From an uncultured Candidatus Melainabacteria bacterium (GTDB taxonomy: Bacteria; Cyanobacteriota; Vampirovibrionia; Gastranaerophilales; Gastranaerophilaceae), in the NCBI GenBank assembly GCA_934718085.1, contig CAKUZL010000004.1, positions 1-64,000 of the forward strand: DNA of 64,000 nt. The letters run 5' to 3'. Below the pieces are notes generated by a model, which saw only the letters and a program-made list of their open reading frames with translations, was not told the DNA's origin and did no database searches. The position numbers and the translations under genes were made by a program. Shown piece by piece: positions 34,740 through 43,314 of the stretch. Position 1 is the stretch's first letter. Each line of letters begins with the position of its first letter.

Positions 34740-34756
34740 TATCATGAACCATGATA
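34740..34756. promoter_or_regulatory. Inverted repeat in the secA-mscS divergent region
   Basis: TATCATG, three bases, CATGATA: perfect 7-base arms. It overlaps a likely plus-strand -10 element (TACAAT at 34755-34760) for mscS and lies upstream of secA, so it could be an operator acting on either gene. Confidence 0.5.
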
Positions 34757-34814
34757 CAATACACAAAAAAAAGAAACAGATAACTTAACAAAAAATTAAC
34801 AAAAGGAACTTTTT

Positions 34815-35669
34815 ATGAATTTTGAAGATATAACTTTTATGAAATACTTGGTCTCGGGATTCGGCAAAATGATTTTGAAATTCCTGCTTTGGCTCGTCGT
34901 TCTCGGATTTATTACAAAAGGAATTTCGGTACTCGGGCACAAACTTAAAAAATCGGTGCTGCGAAGAACTCTCGACCACGAAGCCCGAAAACAGATAGAG
35001 ACAGGTTTTTCGATGGGAGTTTCGGTAATAAACATTATCGTCGCGTTGCTGTTTTTACTCATTTTGCTCGATAAACTGGGGATTAACCTTAAACCGATTT
35101 TGGCAACTGCGGGAGTTGCGGGTATTGCTGTCGGGTTTGCCGCAAAGGCAATCATCGAAGATATTTTGAGCGGAATTTCTTTGATTACCTCGGGACAAAT
35201 CAGAGTCGGAGATTACGTCGAAGTCGCGGGAAAATGCGGAACCGTCGAAAAAATCGACGTTAAAATGATAACTCTCAGAGACATCGAAGGCAGAGTTCAT
35301 TTCATCAGAAACCGCCTGGTGGACATCATTACCAACTACACCCGCGAATACGCTTTTGCCGTGCTCGATTACGGAGTAAGCTATAACGAAGATATCGACA
35401 ATGTTTGCAACACTCTCAAAGAAATTTTCGACAACGACCTGAAAACAAACCCCGAGTACGCGGGCAAAATCCTCGACGAAATCGAAATTCTCGGACTCGA
35501 CTCTCTTGACGAATCGTCGGTCACGATAAGAGTCAGGATAAAAACCCTGCCGAAAGACAATTTCGAAATAAAACGAATTTTCAACAAACTGGTCAAAAAG
35601 AAATTCGACGAAAAAGGAATCGAATTCCCTTATCCTTGCCGCACGGTGTTTTTGAAGAAAAACGACTGA
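34815..35669 (+). CDS. mscS: Small-conductance mechanosensitive channel
   Basis: 284 residues of the MscS family. There are two hydrophobic helices (ILKFLLWLVVLGFITKGISVL and VSVINIIVALLFLLILLDKL), then the pore helix with its Gly/Ala pattern (ILATAGVAGIAVGFAAKAIIEDILSGISLI). The cytoplasmic beta domain begins GQIRVGDYVEV, followed by GTVEKIDVKMITLRDIEGRVHFIRN and a C-terminal alpha-beta cage. It opens under membrane tension to release solutes during osmotic downshock. AAAGGAAC site. A 400-base gap follows. Confidence 0.94.
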   Translation: MNFEDITFMKYLVSGFGKMILKFLLWLVVLGFITKGISVLGHKLKKSVLRRTLDHEARKQIETGFSMGVSVINIIVALLFLLILLDKLGINLKPILATAGVAGIAVGFAAKAIIEDILSGISLITSGQIRVGDYVEVAGKCGTVEKIDVKMITLRDIEGRVHFIRNRLVDIITNYTREYAFAVLDYGVSYNEDIDNVCNTLKEIFDNDLKTNPEYAGKILDEIEILGLDSLDESSVTIRVRIKTLPKDNFEIKRIFNKLVKKKFDEKGIEFPYPCRTVFLKKND

Positions 35670-36072
35670 GAAAATGCCTGCCGGGATGAATTGCTGCAAA
35701 TATTATAAATTTTTGTAACAATTTTTCCGCCACGGACACCGTTCGTCCGACTCTGCGCATAACACAATTCTCGACACCGTTAGCCCGACCGCGTGCTCCG
35801 ATACTCGACATCCGCCGTTATCAAATCGAGGAGAGGATAAAAAAACGCATTCGGCGAACTTCGTCCGTTTCACGTTATCCGGACAAAAAAAAGCACAAAA
35901 TATTACACCCAAACTCGTCACGAACGAAAACGAATTCCCCGTAGCGATTAAAAACGGAAAAAGCATTGTCAAAAATCAAACTTCAAAAAGAAGCACTCAC
36001 GCAAGAGTGCTTCTTTGACGATATTCGGTTTTTACGGGGCAAGCCCCGACTTTTTAAACATTATCCTCGAAA
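35670..36072. other. Intergenic region with two hairpins
   Basis: The first 300 bases show no coding frame, repeat or promoter that I could support. The end holds the bidirectional terminator at 35987-36016 and a short GC hairpin CGGGGC-AA-GCCCCG at about 36034-36048 followed by T. Confidence 0.6.
35987..36016. terminator. Bidirectional terminator between mscS and rplY
   Basis: AAAGAAGCACTC / GAGTGCTTCTTT, 12 perfect pairs with a 6-base loop and T or A tracts on both sides. It lies about 60 bases after the rplY stop and about 320 after the mscS stop. Confidence 0.88.
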
Positions 36073-36348
36073 CTAAACCGTTTTGAATTGAATGTTCAAT
36101 TTTTCGCCGGTCGCATAGTTGACTTGAACGTCTTGAACCTTTACGTTGTAAGAGTTTTTACCTTCTTTAAGGGTCAAGGGCGAGGTAACGTCTTTTGCGT
36201 ATGCCGTCGAAAAAGCTTTATTGTCAACGGTCAAAGAAACCGAATCCATGCCTTTGCCGTAAACGGTCGCGGGAATTTGACCTTCTTTTCTGAGTTGAGC
36301 CGGAGTTTTGCCGGTATTGTTCAATTGTGCTTCCAAAGTTTCAGTCAT
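36073..36348 (-). CDS. rplY: 50S ribosomal protein L25 (short form)
   Basis: 91 residues from the ATG at 36348, which has a strong AGGAGA site; a longer frame would start without one. RKEGQIPATVYGKG, SLTVDNKAFSTAY and YNVKVQDVQVNYATGEKLNIQF follow the L25 beta-barrel that binds 5S rRNA. No C-terminal CTC extension is present, so it is like the E. coli short type. Single gene with its own terminator. Confidence 0.88.
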   Translation of the reverse strand: MTETLEAQLNNTGKTPAQLRKEGQIPATVYGKGMDSVSLTVDNKAFSTAYAKDVTSPLTLKEGKNSYNVKVQDVQVNYATGEKLNIQFKTV

Positions 36349-36426
36349 TTTATTTCTCCTGTACAATATAGAATTTTTAAGTTACTCTTATTTAGCATAC
36401 ATGCTTAATTTCGAAAGTAAAGTAAA

Positions 36427-37584
36427 ATGTCAAAAAAATTTCTCGTAAAACCGTTTTCGGACAATTTATCGAAAGAACTTGACGACATAGCGTTTTCCCG
36501 CGAATACAAATATGTTGCCGAAAACAAGCTTAAACCGTTAAAAATAAAGATTTTCGGGCTCAAAACACCCGCGGGAAATATTTTAAAACAACTTTGCCTG
36601 TCGTCGGGATTTGATTGTATGGTATCGCGCGACACGGTGACGTGCAAAACGAAAACGACCGACGCATTGATTTGTGCAACGAGAAAACAAATTTCCGATT
36701 TGACGAAAAAGCTGAAGTTGCAACCGTTCGGGCTGAAAGACCTCGCCTCGGAACTTGAAGAGTACATAACCGAAAGAAGAACTTTTATCGCGGGCGGACG
36801 CGAATTTTCGAACCGAAAGACTGTTATTGCGGGCATTTTGAACATCACGCCGGACTCGTTTTCGGACGGCGGACGGTATTTTGAAATCGAAAATGCATTA
36901 AAACGAGCGGACGAGATGATTTCGGACGGCGCGGAAATTATCGACGTCGGAGGAGAATCGACCCGCCCCGGTTCGACGAGGATTTCTCCCGAAGCCGAAA
37001 TCGAGCGCGTTTTACCGGTAATAAAAGAATTAAATAAAACGTACGGCGACAAAATTTTGTTGAGCGTCGACACCTTGAACCCGCAAACCGCAAAGGTTGC
37101 AATCGACTCGGGTGCGCGGATTATCAACACGGTAACCCGCCCCGAAACATTCGAGAAACTTTTCCCGATAATGAAAGACAACGAAATTTCGCTTATAGTA
37201 ACTCATTCCGAGGAAATTCCGCCGAAGCCCGTAAACGACGACTGTAGAGAAGACATTGTCGACAAAATTTCGAAATATTTCTTTGAAAAGCGCGAAAAAT
37301 GCGAAGGTTTAAGCCTTATTTTCGACCCCGGAATCGGATTTTCGAAGTCAATTAACGATTCGTTCGAGCTCATAAAACGCGCGGGGGAATTTTTACCGTT
37401 TACGCCCGTAATGTTTGCAATCAGCCGAAAATCGTTTATGAAAAATACGTTTGAGGGAAACGACATCGACGAAGTTACGAATTTTTACCATCAAGCACTG
37501 GTCGAAAAAGGCGTCAACATTCTCAGAGTGCACAATACTAAAGATACGGCAAAAATCGTAAACTATTTTTCCAAAATCCGATAA
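36427..37584 (+). CDS. folP: Dihydropteroate synthase with N-terminal extension
   Basis: 385 residues. The C-terminal 265 are DHPS: AGILNITPDSFSDGG, DVGGESTRPGS, LLSVDT with the pterin Asp, GARIINTV, FDPGIGFSK, ISRKSF and LRVHNTKD. IINTV differs from the common IND, with the Asn kept and the next Asp replaced by Thr. About 120 extra N-terminal residues (to roughly KLQPFGLKDLASEL) form a separate domain also found in some Clostridia-type DHPS (recalled). It makes dihydropteroate from pABA and the pterin pyrophosphate. Convergent 22-base overlap with the next gene. Confidence 0.92.
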   Translation: MSKKFLVKPFSDNLSKELDDIAFSREYKYVAENKLKPLKIKIFGLKTPAGNILKQLCLSSGFDCMVSRDTVTCKTKTTDALICATRKQISDLTKKLKLQPFGLKDLASELEEYITERRTFIAGGREFSNRKTVIAGILNITPDSFSDGGRYFEIENALKRADEMISDGAEIIDVGGESTRPGSTRISPEAEIERVLPVIKELNKTYGDKILLSVDTLNPQTAKVAIDSGARIINTVTRPETFEKLFPIMKDNEISLIVTHSEEIPPKPVNDDCREDIVDKISKYFFEKREKCEGLSLIFDPGIGFSKSINDSFELIKRAGEFLPFTPVMFAISRKSFMKNTFEGNDIDEVTNFYHQALVEKGVNILRVHNTKDTAKIVNYFSKIR

Positions 37585-37991
37585 TTTTTGCACGGCTTGT
37601 TTTTGAGAGAGTTAAAAACCTTTGAAAACGAGTCTATTGGGATAAATTTGTAACCGCATTTTTCACTGAGACACGAACCGAACGAAAAAATTATTTCATC
37701 GGGATAACGCCTGCAAATCAAGGGTCTTCGCTTATGAATGACACAAATGTGCCGTTCTTTGTCGAAATTTTTGCACGCAAAAACAACTCCCGTTTCGTCA
37801 ACGTCCACAGGTGTCAAATAAGAATAAAAAACATCGTAACGCTTTAATTTTTCAAACTCTTCAATCGTCTTCACGACAGCTTTTCGACTTTTTACGTAAA
37901 TCCTCGAACAGCAGTCACCGCAACGATTACACGAACCTTCCTTATAATAGGTACGTCTTAAAATATACTTATAAAAAAACCTTTTGAGCAT
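37563..37991 (-). CDS. YkgJ-type cysteine-cluster protein
   Basis: 142 residues from the ATG at 37991 (GGAAAAGG upstream); an in-frame start at 38069 would add 26 residues and cover the pgi promoter. CNRCGDCCSRI, FACKNFDKERHICVIHKRRPLICRRYP and CLSEKCG make the Cys-rich pattern of the YkgJ / zinc-or-iron-chelating family (previously UPF0153), thought to bind a metal or Fe-S cluster. Physiological role unknown. Confidence 0.85.
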   Translation of the reverse strand: MLKRFFYKYILRRTYYKEGSCNRCGDCCSRIYVKSRKAVVKTIEEFEKLKRYDVFYSYLTPVDVDETGVVFACKNFDKERHICVIHKRRPLICRRYPDEIIFSFGSCLSEKCGYKFIPIDSFSKVFNSLKNKPCKNYRILEK

Positions 37992-38090
37992 GCCTTTTCC
38001 GAATTTAACATTTTTCAAAATTATATTACGATTATTTTGTTTATGGTATAATTTCTTCGAATAAAACACACGGAAAAAAGGAGATTTTTT

Positions 38091-39296
38091 ATGAATATCA
38101 AATTCAAAGCGGAATTACCCGGCAATCTTAACGATTTTGCAAAAGATGCCGTTCGCGACGTAAATCAAAGATTCGGAAAAAAAGGTCAGTTTCTCAATTG
38201 GATAAACGTTCTTCCCGAAAACCAACTCAAAAACCTCGACCACCTTTTCGAACTCGCAAAAGAAGCTAAAAAAGGCGGTTTTGAAGAACTCGCGATTATC
38301 GGAATCGGCGGTTCCAGACACACAAGCGAATCGATGGCAAACCTTCTCGGAAAAAAAGTTCACTTTTTCTCGTCGGTCGACCCCGTAAGCTTTGAAAGAT
38401 TTTTCAAATCGTTGAACCTCGAAAAAACAAAATTCGCGGTTGTCTCGAAATCAGGCGGAACGATGGAAACCTCGACGGCATACGAATTCACCGCAAATCT
38501 TCTTAAAAAACATTTTAACACTCAAGATGTTTCAAACCGTTTCGTCGCAATGACCGACGCGTCTTCCGAAAAAAGCAAACTCAGAAGAATCGTCGACAAC
38601 GGCGACATCAAGCTTTCCGGATTCGTTCACGATGACGTGGGCGGAAGATTTTCGATTTTCGACGACGCAACGATTTTCATGCTCGCATTCGTCGGAGTCG
38701 CAAAAGATGACGTAAAACGCATGCTCGAAGCTTCTTTGAACGCGCAAAAGAAATTTTTGTCCGAAAACATTGAAGAAAATATCGCGCTTCAAGCCGCAAT
38801 GTTCAACGTCGGTGCGTTCAACGTCGGCAAGAAAAAACACTTTGTCGAATACTTCTCCGACGCATTTTCGGGCACCGTTCTTTGGGAAAAACAACTCAAA
38901 AACGAAAGCTTGAAGGCAAGAATTTCGACCGACACAAATATCGGACCCGGATACCTTCACTACAACGCGGAAGCGGATTTGGACGAAGCAAACAAAGATT
39001 CGTTCTTCACTTTCGTAAGCTACGAAAACGACGACAAAGTCACCAACGCAATTTTGAAAGGCGTTGTTACGGCATACTCGGCACAACACCCCGTTTCGCA
39101 AATAATTTTGAAGAATTTGTCGATTGAAACAATCGCCGAATTTGCCGAATTCAAGCATTTTGAAACTTTATATACCGGGAACATACTTCGTAGAGAAGTC
39201 GGTGACGTAACTCCGCTTGAAAATGCACTTCCCGAAGTCCTTCAACCCAACGTTGAAAAGTACAAATCGGAAGTTCGTAAAGCTATGGCGCAGTAG
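38091..39296 (+). CDS. pgi: Glucose-6-phosphate isomerase
   Basis: 401 residues, compact for the family. Catalytic-domain segments: IIGIGGSRHTSESM, VVSKSGGTMETSTAYEF (phosphate-binding Ser/Thr loop), and VPVSQIILKNLS-like C-terminal helices. The RFSIFDDATIF and GPGYLHYNAEADLDE segments are in the expected places. It interconverts glucose-6-P and fructose-6-P. A TGGTATAAT extended -10 lies at 38044-38052 and an AAGGAG site precedes the ATG. Confidence 0.92.
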   Translation: MNIKFKAELPGNLNDFAKDAVRDVNQRFGKKGQFLNWINVLPENQLKNLDHLFELAKEAKKGGFEELAIIGIGGSRHTSESMANLLGKKVHFFSSVDPVSFERFFKSLNLEKTKFAVVSKSGGTMETSTAYEFTANLLKKHFNTQDVSNRFVAMTDASSEKSKLRRIVDNGDIKLSGFVHDDVGGRFSIFDDATIFMLAFVGVAKDDVKRMLEASLNAQKKFLSENIEENIALQAAMFNVGAFNVGKKKHFVEYFSDAFSGTVLWEKQLKNESLKARISTDTNIGPGYLHYNAEADLDEANKDSFFTFVSYENDDKVTNAILKGVVTAYSAQHPVSQIILKNLSIETIAEFAEFKHFETLYTGNILRREVGDVTPLENALPEVLQPNVEKYKSEVRKAMAQ

Positions 39297-39335
39297 CAAT
39301 TATTAACTTTTGTTAAGCAAAAAGTATAGAAAAAG

Positions 39336-39367
39336 GCAATAAATCCCCGCGTTTTGTTTTTATAAGA
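39336..39367 (+). promoter_or_regulatory. Two-box promoter of the 39411 gene
   Basis: GCAATAAATC, 14 bases, TTATAAGAG. Same spacing as the other four elements, with a slightly different second box. The preceding TTTTGTTT and the downstream CGGAAAGTAAA match the 9162 promoter region closely. Confidence 0.62.
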
Positions 39368-39410
39368 GTAAAGGTCGGAAAGTAAACAAAAACATGCGGG
39401 GGTTTTCCTT

Positions 39411-40523
39411 ATGACAAACGTTAATACGGCACAAGCAATACCACAAAACAACGGATTGATGAATTTCGGCATGCCCGGGTCAACGGGGTTGCCGAGTTTC
39501 GATACGACATTTCCAAATCTCGGATTGCCGGCGATAACGCCCGGAGGGACGGATTCGTTACAAACGCAGCAGCCGACGACGGTAAACAATTTGACGGCGG
39601 GCGCACCTTCCGCGATGAATTATTCTTTTACCAACAATGCGCTGGCAGGATTAAATTCCGCGCTGCTCGGATCGTCTCTTGATATGATGCCGAGCCCCGG
39701 TCTTTTGGGATACAGTCCGTATTCGATGAGCATGAATCCTTATATGATGGCGATGTCGCCCGAATACATGGACAGAATGCTTGACACGCAGAAAAAAGGT
39801 GCGGCAATGAACGTTGAATTAAACAAATACAACGTCGCCGCGAATAACCAAATAAGAAGGGCTCAAGCCGGGGCAGACATGGATTTTGCAAGATCGCAAA
39901 TGTACGCAAGAGACAACTTTAACAATGAAGCTAATACAATGGGCGATGCAGGGTTGCAAACAAAAATGAAACAACTTGCAAAAGATGTAACAATGGACAT
40001 AGAAGAGCAAAACTATGCAAACATTGCAAACGAGTTAGGAGACGCAAAAAGAATATACAAAGAACACATGACGGCGCAAATAATGAACAACCCTAATTTC
40101 AGCGACGAAGAAAAGAAAGCTCAAATTGCGGCACGCTTGAGTGATTCAAACGTAACTTCGGAGGCAAACAGATTGCTTGCAAGTTGTGCGGGTATACAAG
40201 ACATAGACAGTCTGAAAAAAAACGCAATAGACAAGGCTTATTCATCTTTTTGGTCGGGAGCTATCAGATCATGTCCTATATTTAGGAATAACGACAGAAT
40301 GTTGAGCAAAGCGGAAGTTCGACAAAGGCTTGACGGAAAACCTATTCAAAACGGAGATAAAAACGCTAAAAAATGGGGGAACTTGGTCGGTTCTGCATTT
40401 CAATGCGGTGGCGCCGGTGCAGCGGTCGGTCTCATCGGAGGTCCTCCCGGAGCACTTATCGGAGGCACAATCGGAACAATCGGTTCCATAGTTTATAACC
40501 TGTTTAATTGGGATAACGATTAA
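39411..40523 (+). CDS. Glycine-zipper protein with Asn/Met/Pro-rich N-terminus
   Basis: 370 residues, no signal peptide. Residues 1-130 are low complexity, rich in N, G, P, S and M (SMSMNPYMMAMSPEYMDRMLD). The middle (130-310) is helical and soluble. The last 45 residues carry a glycine-zipper hairpin (AGAAVGLIGGPPGALIGG, then TIGTIGSIVYNLF) of the kind seen in membrane-inserting proteins and bacteriocin-like peptides. Expressed from the shared two-box promoter. Overlaps the convergent cysE stop by four bases. Function unknown; membrane insertion is inference from the tail. Confidence 0.87.
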   Translation: MTNVNTAQAIPQNNGLMNFGMPGSTGLPSFDTTFPNLGLPAITPGGTDSLQTQQPTTVNNLTAGAPSAMNYSFTNNALAGLNSALLGSSLDMMPSPGLLGYSPYSMSMNPYMMAMSPEYMDRMLDTQKKGAAMNVELNKYNVAANNQIRRAQAGADMDFARSQMYARDNFNNEANTMGDAGLQTKMKQLAKDVTMDIEEQNYANIANELGDAKRIYKEHMTAQIMNNPNFSDEEKKAQIAARLSDSNVTSEANRLLASCAGIQDIDSLKKNAIDKAYSSFWSGAIRSCPIFRNNDRMLSKAEVRQRLDGKPIQNGDKNAKKWGNLVGSAFQCGGAGAAVGLIGGPPGALIGGTIGTIGSIVYNLFNWDND

Positions 40524-41164
40524 CGGTTATTTAAACGATTTTTAAGATCCTCGACTTCGTATTTCAGGCGATTGAGTTCGCAAGAAACGGGGTCGGGGAT
40601 TCTGTTGTGCATAAGTTGTCCCGCGATGTTGAGTTTTTGCTTGACGATTCTGCCCGGGATGCCCGTTACGGTGCAGTGTTCCGGAACATCCGCCACGACG
40701 ACGGACCCGGCACCGATGCGCGAATGCGCTCCGATTGTTATATTCCCGAGGACTTTTGCACCTGCACCGATAACAACGTCGTCTCCGACCGTCGGGTGAC
40801 GTTTTCCTGCCTCTTTGCCCGTTCCGCCGAGAGTAACGCCCTGATATACAAGCACATCGTCACCGATAATTGTGGTTTCGCCGATTACAACACCCATTCC
40901 GTGGTCAATAAAAAACCGTCTCCCGATTCTCGCGCCGGGGTGAATTTCGATTCCCGTAAGGAACCTCGAAACTTGCGAAATCAAGCGCGGAACGAACGGA
41001 ATTTTCCAATAATTGAGTTTATGAGCAATTCTGTGGAAAATCAGCGCATGGAGCCCGGGATAGCAGAAAAAGACCTCCGCCAAATTTCTTGCGGCGGGGT
41101 CTTTGTCGTAAATTGTTTTGATGTCCTCAAAGGTTTGAGTGACGGCTTTTACAAGCAATCTCAC
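40520..41164 (-). CDS. cysE: Serine O-acetyltransferase
   Basis: 214 residues from a GTG with GGAG upstream. The N-terminal helices include FHRIAHKLNYWKIPFVPRLISQ. The left-handed beta helix has the catalytic His in DHGMGVVIGETTIIGDDV, YQGVTLGGTGKEAGKRHPTVGDDVVIGAGAKVLGNI and GAGSVVVADVPEHCTVTGIPGRIV. It makes O-acetylserine for the cysteine synthase encoded directly upstream (three-base gap). Last gene of trpB-tyrS-cysK-cysE. Confidence 0.95.
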   Translation of the reverse strand: MRLLVKAVTQTFEDIKTIYDKDPAARNLAEVFFCYPGLHALIFHRIAHKLNYWKIPFVPRLISQVSRFLTGIEIHPGARIGRRFFIDHGMGVVIGETTIIGDDVLVYQGVTLGGTGKEAGKRHPTVGDDVVIGAGAKVLGNITIGAHSRIGAGSVVVADVPEHCTVTGIPGRIVKQKLNIAGQLMHNRIPDPVSCELNRLKYEVEDLKNRLNNR

Positions 41165-41167
41165 GAT

Positions 41168-42088
41168 TTAATCTCCGTAAAGTTCGGTGGAAAGATAGCG
41201 TTCGCCCGAGTCGGGAAAGATTACGACGATATTTTTGCCTTCAAATTCCGGGCGTTTCGAAAGCTCCGAAGCCGCTTTCAACGCCGCACCCGCCGAAATA
41301 CCGATGAGAATACCTTCTTTTTCGGCACATTCGCGAGCGATTTTCATCGCATCGTCGCCTCGGACGGTAAAAATTTCGTCAACATATTTTTTATCGAAAA
41401 TTTCGGGAACAAAATTCGCGCCGATACCCTGAATTTTGTGAGAACCCGCCTTACCTTGAGAAAGAAGAGGGCTTTCCGCGGGTTCGACACCTACGGAGTA
41501 CACCGACGGTTTATAGCTTTTCAGTTTTTTCGAAATTCCCGTAATCGTACCGCCCGAGCCTATTCCCGCAACAATTACGTCTACGGAACCGTCCGTATCG
41601 GAGTAAATTTCTTCAGCCGTCGTAAGTTCGTGAATTTTAACGTTATCGGGGTTTGTAAATTGAGACGGCATAAACGAATTGTCGGTTTTTTCGAGAATAT
41701 CGAGAGCCTTGTCCAACGCGCCTTGCATGCCGTTTTTTGCGGGAGTCAAAACCAATTTTGCACCGTAAGCTTTGAGTATTTTTCGACGCTCGATACTTGC
41801 CGATTCGGGCATGGTCAAAACGAGTTTCATGCCTTTTGCGGCACAGAACATCGCAAGTCCGATTCCGGTATTTCCGCTGGTCGGCTCGATTATAAGAGTA
41901 TCCTTGTTGACCGAGCCGTCACCCAAAGCGCATGTCAGCATATAAGACGCCGCCCTGTCTTTGACCGACCCCGAAGGATTGAAGGACTCGAGTTTAGCGA
42001 GAATATTTGCTTTACCCGGGTTTATCAAATTTATTTTTACGAGCGGCGTACCGCCGATGAGTTCCGTTATGTTATTGAAAATTTTCAT
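41168..42088 (-). CDS. cysK: Cysteine synthase A
   Basis: 306 residues, PLP-dependent O-acetylserine sulfhydrylase. IGGTPLVKI, PLP Lys43 in NPSGSVKDRAA, EPTSGNTGIGLAM and the phosphate loop GIGSGGTITGIS are present; the C-terminus has FPDSGERYLSTELY. Its ATG shares a base with the tyrS stop (TAATG). With CysE it forms the complete route from serine to cysteine. Confidence 0.95.
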   Translation of the reverse strand: MKIFNNITELIGGTPLVKINLINPGKANILAKLESFNPSGSVKDRAASYMLTCALGDGSVNKDTLIIEPTSGNTGIGLAMFCAAKGMKLVLTMPESASIERRKILKAYGAKLVLTPAKNGMQGALDKALDILEKTDNSFMPSQFTNPDNVKIHELTTAEEIYSDTDGSVDVIVAGIGSGGTITGISKKLKSYKPSVYSVGVEPAESPLLSQGKAGSHKIQGIGANFVPEIFDKKYVDEIFTVRGDDAMKIARECAEKEGILIGISAGAALKAASELSKRPEFEGKNIVVIFPDSGERYLSTELYGD

Positions 42089-43314
42089 TATACAGCCTTC
42101 ACAAATTTTCTCTTACCGACTTTTATTACGACGGGAAGTTCGTCGGTTTTAACGACAAACGCAACGTCCGAACACTTTTCGTCGTTTATTTTCACGGCAC
42201 CCTGTGCGATTAAACGCTTGAATTCGCCTTTACTGTCGCACAGCCCGTTGTTCAAAACAATCTCCGACAGAGGGGTATCGCCCCGGAGTTTCACTTCGGG
42301 AATATCCGACGGAACGCCTTTGTTCGAAACGACGTTCACAAACTCGTCACGCGCAGCGTTTGCGGATTCTTCGCCGTTGTACATTTTTGTAATCGTGTAA
42401 GCGAGATTAAGTTTGATATTACGCGGATTTTGAGTTTTGAGGTCTTCTTCCGTTTGTTTAAGCTCTTCGTCGGAAGCATCGGTCAAAAGCGACATATAAC
42501 GCATTATCAAAGTGTCGGGAACAGACATCAGTTTTCCGAACATGTCGTTTGCGCTGTCCGTCAGACTGATACAATGTTCGGGGTAAGATTTCGACATCTT
42601 CACGACGCCGTCGGTTCCTTCGAGAAGAGGCAAAAGCATTACGATTTGAGGTTCTTCTTTGCCGTAAGCCGTTTGCATGTCGCGTCCGAGAAGAGTGTTA
42701 AACTTTTGGTCGGTTCCTCCGAGCTCGATATCGCAGTCCAAAACGACAGAATCGTACGCCTGCATAAGAGGATAGAAAAATTCGTGAATCGAAATCGGAC
42801 GACCTTCTTTGTAACGTTTCGCAAAATCGTCGCGCGCCATAATTTGAGCAACGGTCACGTTCGACGCAAGCTTCATGATTTCGGTCATCGAAAGTTTATG
42901 AAGCCAGTCGGCGTTGTTCAAAACTTGCGTGGAGTTTGCGTCTATGACTTTTGAAATTTGGTCAAAATAGGTTTTGGCGTTGTAATCGACTTGTTCTTTC
43001 GTCAGAGCGGGACGGGTTTCGGATTTTCCCGAGGGGTCGCCTATCATTGCAGTAGCCCCGCCGACCAACAACTGCAAAGTGTGTCCGAGCTCCTGAAACT
43101 GCTTGATTTTCCGCATTACGACCGTATGTCCGAGGTGAAGATCGGGACGGGTCGGATCCATTCCGAGTTTGATTTTCAACGGAACACCGGTTTTTGCCGA
43201 TTTTTGAAGCTTCAGCGCAAGCGCTTCGAGCCCGCCCGGAAGGATTTCGCAATCACGTGCAAGTTTTTGAGCCTGAATTAAAAATTCGGTTTCGATTTTT
43301 TCGTTTTTATCCAT
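42088..43314 (-). CDS. tyrS: Tyrosyl-tRNA synthetase
   Basis: 408 residues, class I synthetase. HIGH-like HLGHTVVM, KMSKS-like KMSKSYPEH, and a C-terminal S4 RNA-binding domain (KGEFKRLIAQGAVKINDEKCSD). The ATG at 43314 lies 37 bases inside the trpB end and has an AGAGGA site. No T-box leader is visible, since the gene starts inside trpB. The sequence between TRPDLHLGHTVVM and GTDQKFNTLLGRDMQ resembles the TyrRS subtype with a longer N-terminus. Confidence 0.95.
   Translation of the reverse strand: MDKNEKIETEFLIQAQKLARDCEILPGGLEALALKLQKSAKTGVPLKIKLGMDPTRPDLHLGHTVVMRKIKQFQELGHTLQLLVGGATAMIGDPSGKSETRPALTKEQVDYNAKTYFDQISKVIDANSTQVLNNADWLHKLSMTEIMKLASNVTVAQIMARDDFAKRYKEGRPISIHEFFYPLMQAYDSVVLDCDIELGGTDQKFNTLLGRDMQTAYGKEEPQIVMLLPLLEGTDGVVKMSKSYPEHCISLTDSANDMFGKLMSVPDTLIMRYMSLLTDASDEELKQTEEDLKTQNPRNIKLNLAYTITKMYNGEESANAARDEFVNVVSNKGVPSDIPEVKLRGDTPLSEIVLNNGLCDSKGEFKRLIAQGAVKINDEKCSDVAFVVKTDELPVVIKVGKRKFVKAV

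Noticed and set aside
40607..42400. 597-codon plus-strand open frame
   Set aside because: It lies antisense to cysE and cysK, which have clear family motifs. The translation is rich in Arg/Phe with no recognisable domain, typical of a shadow frame.
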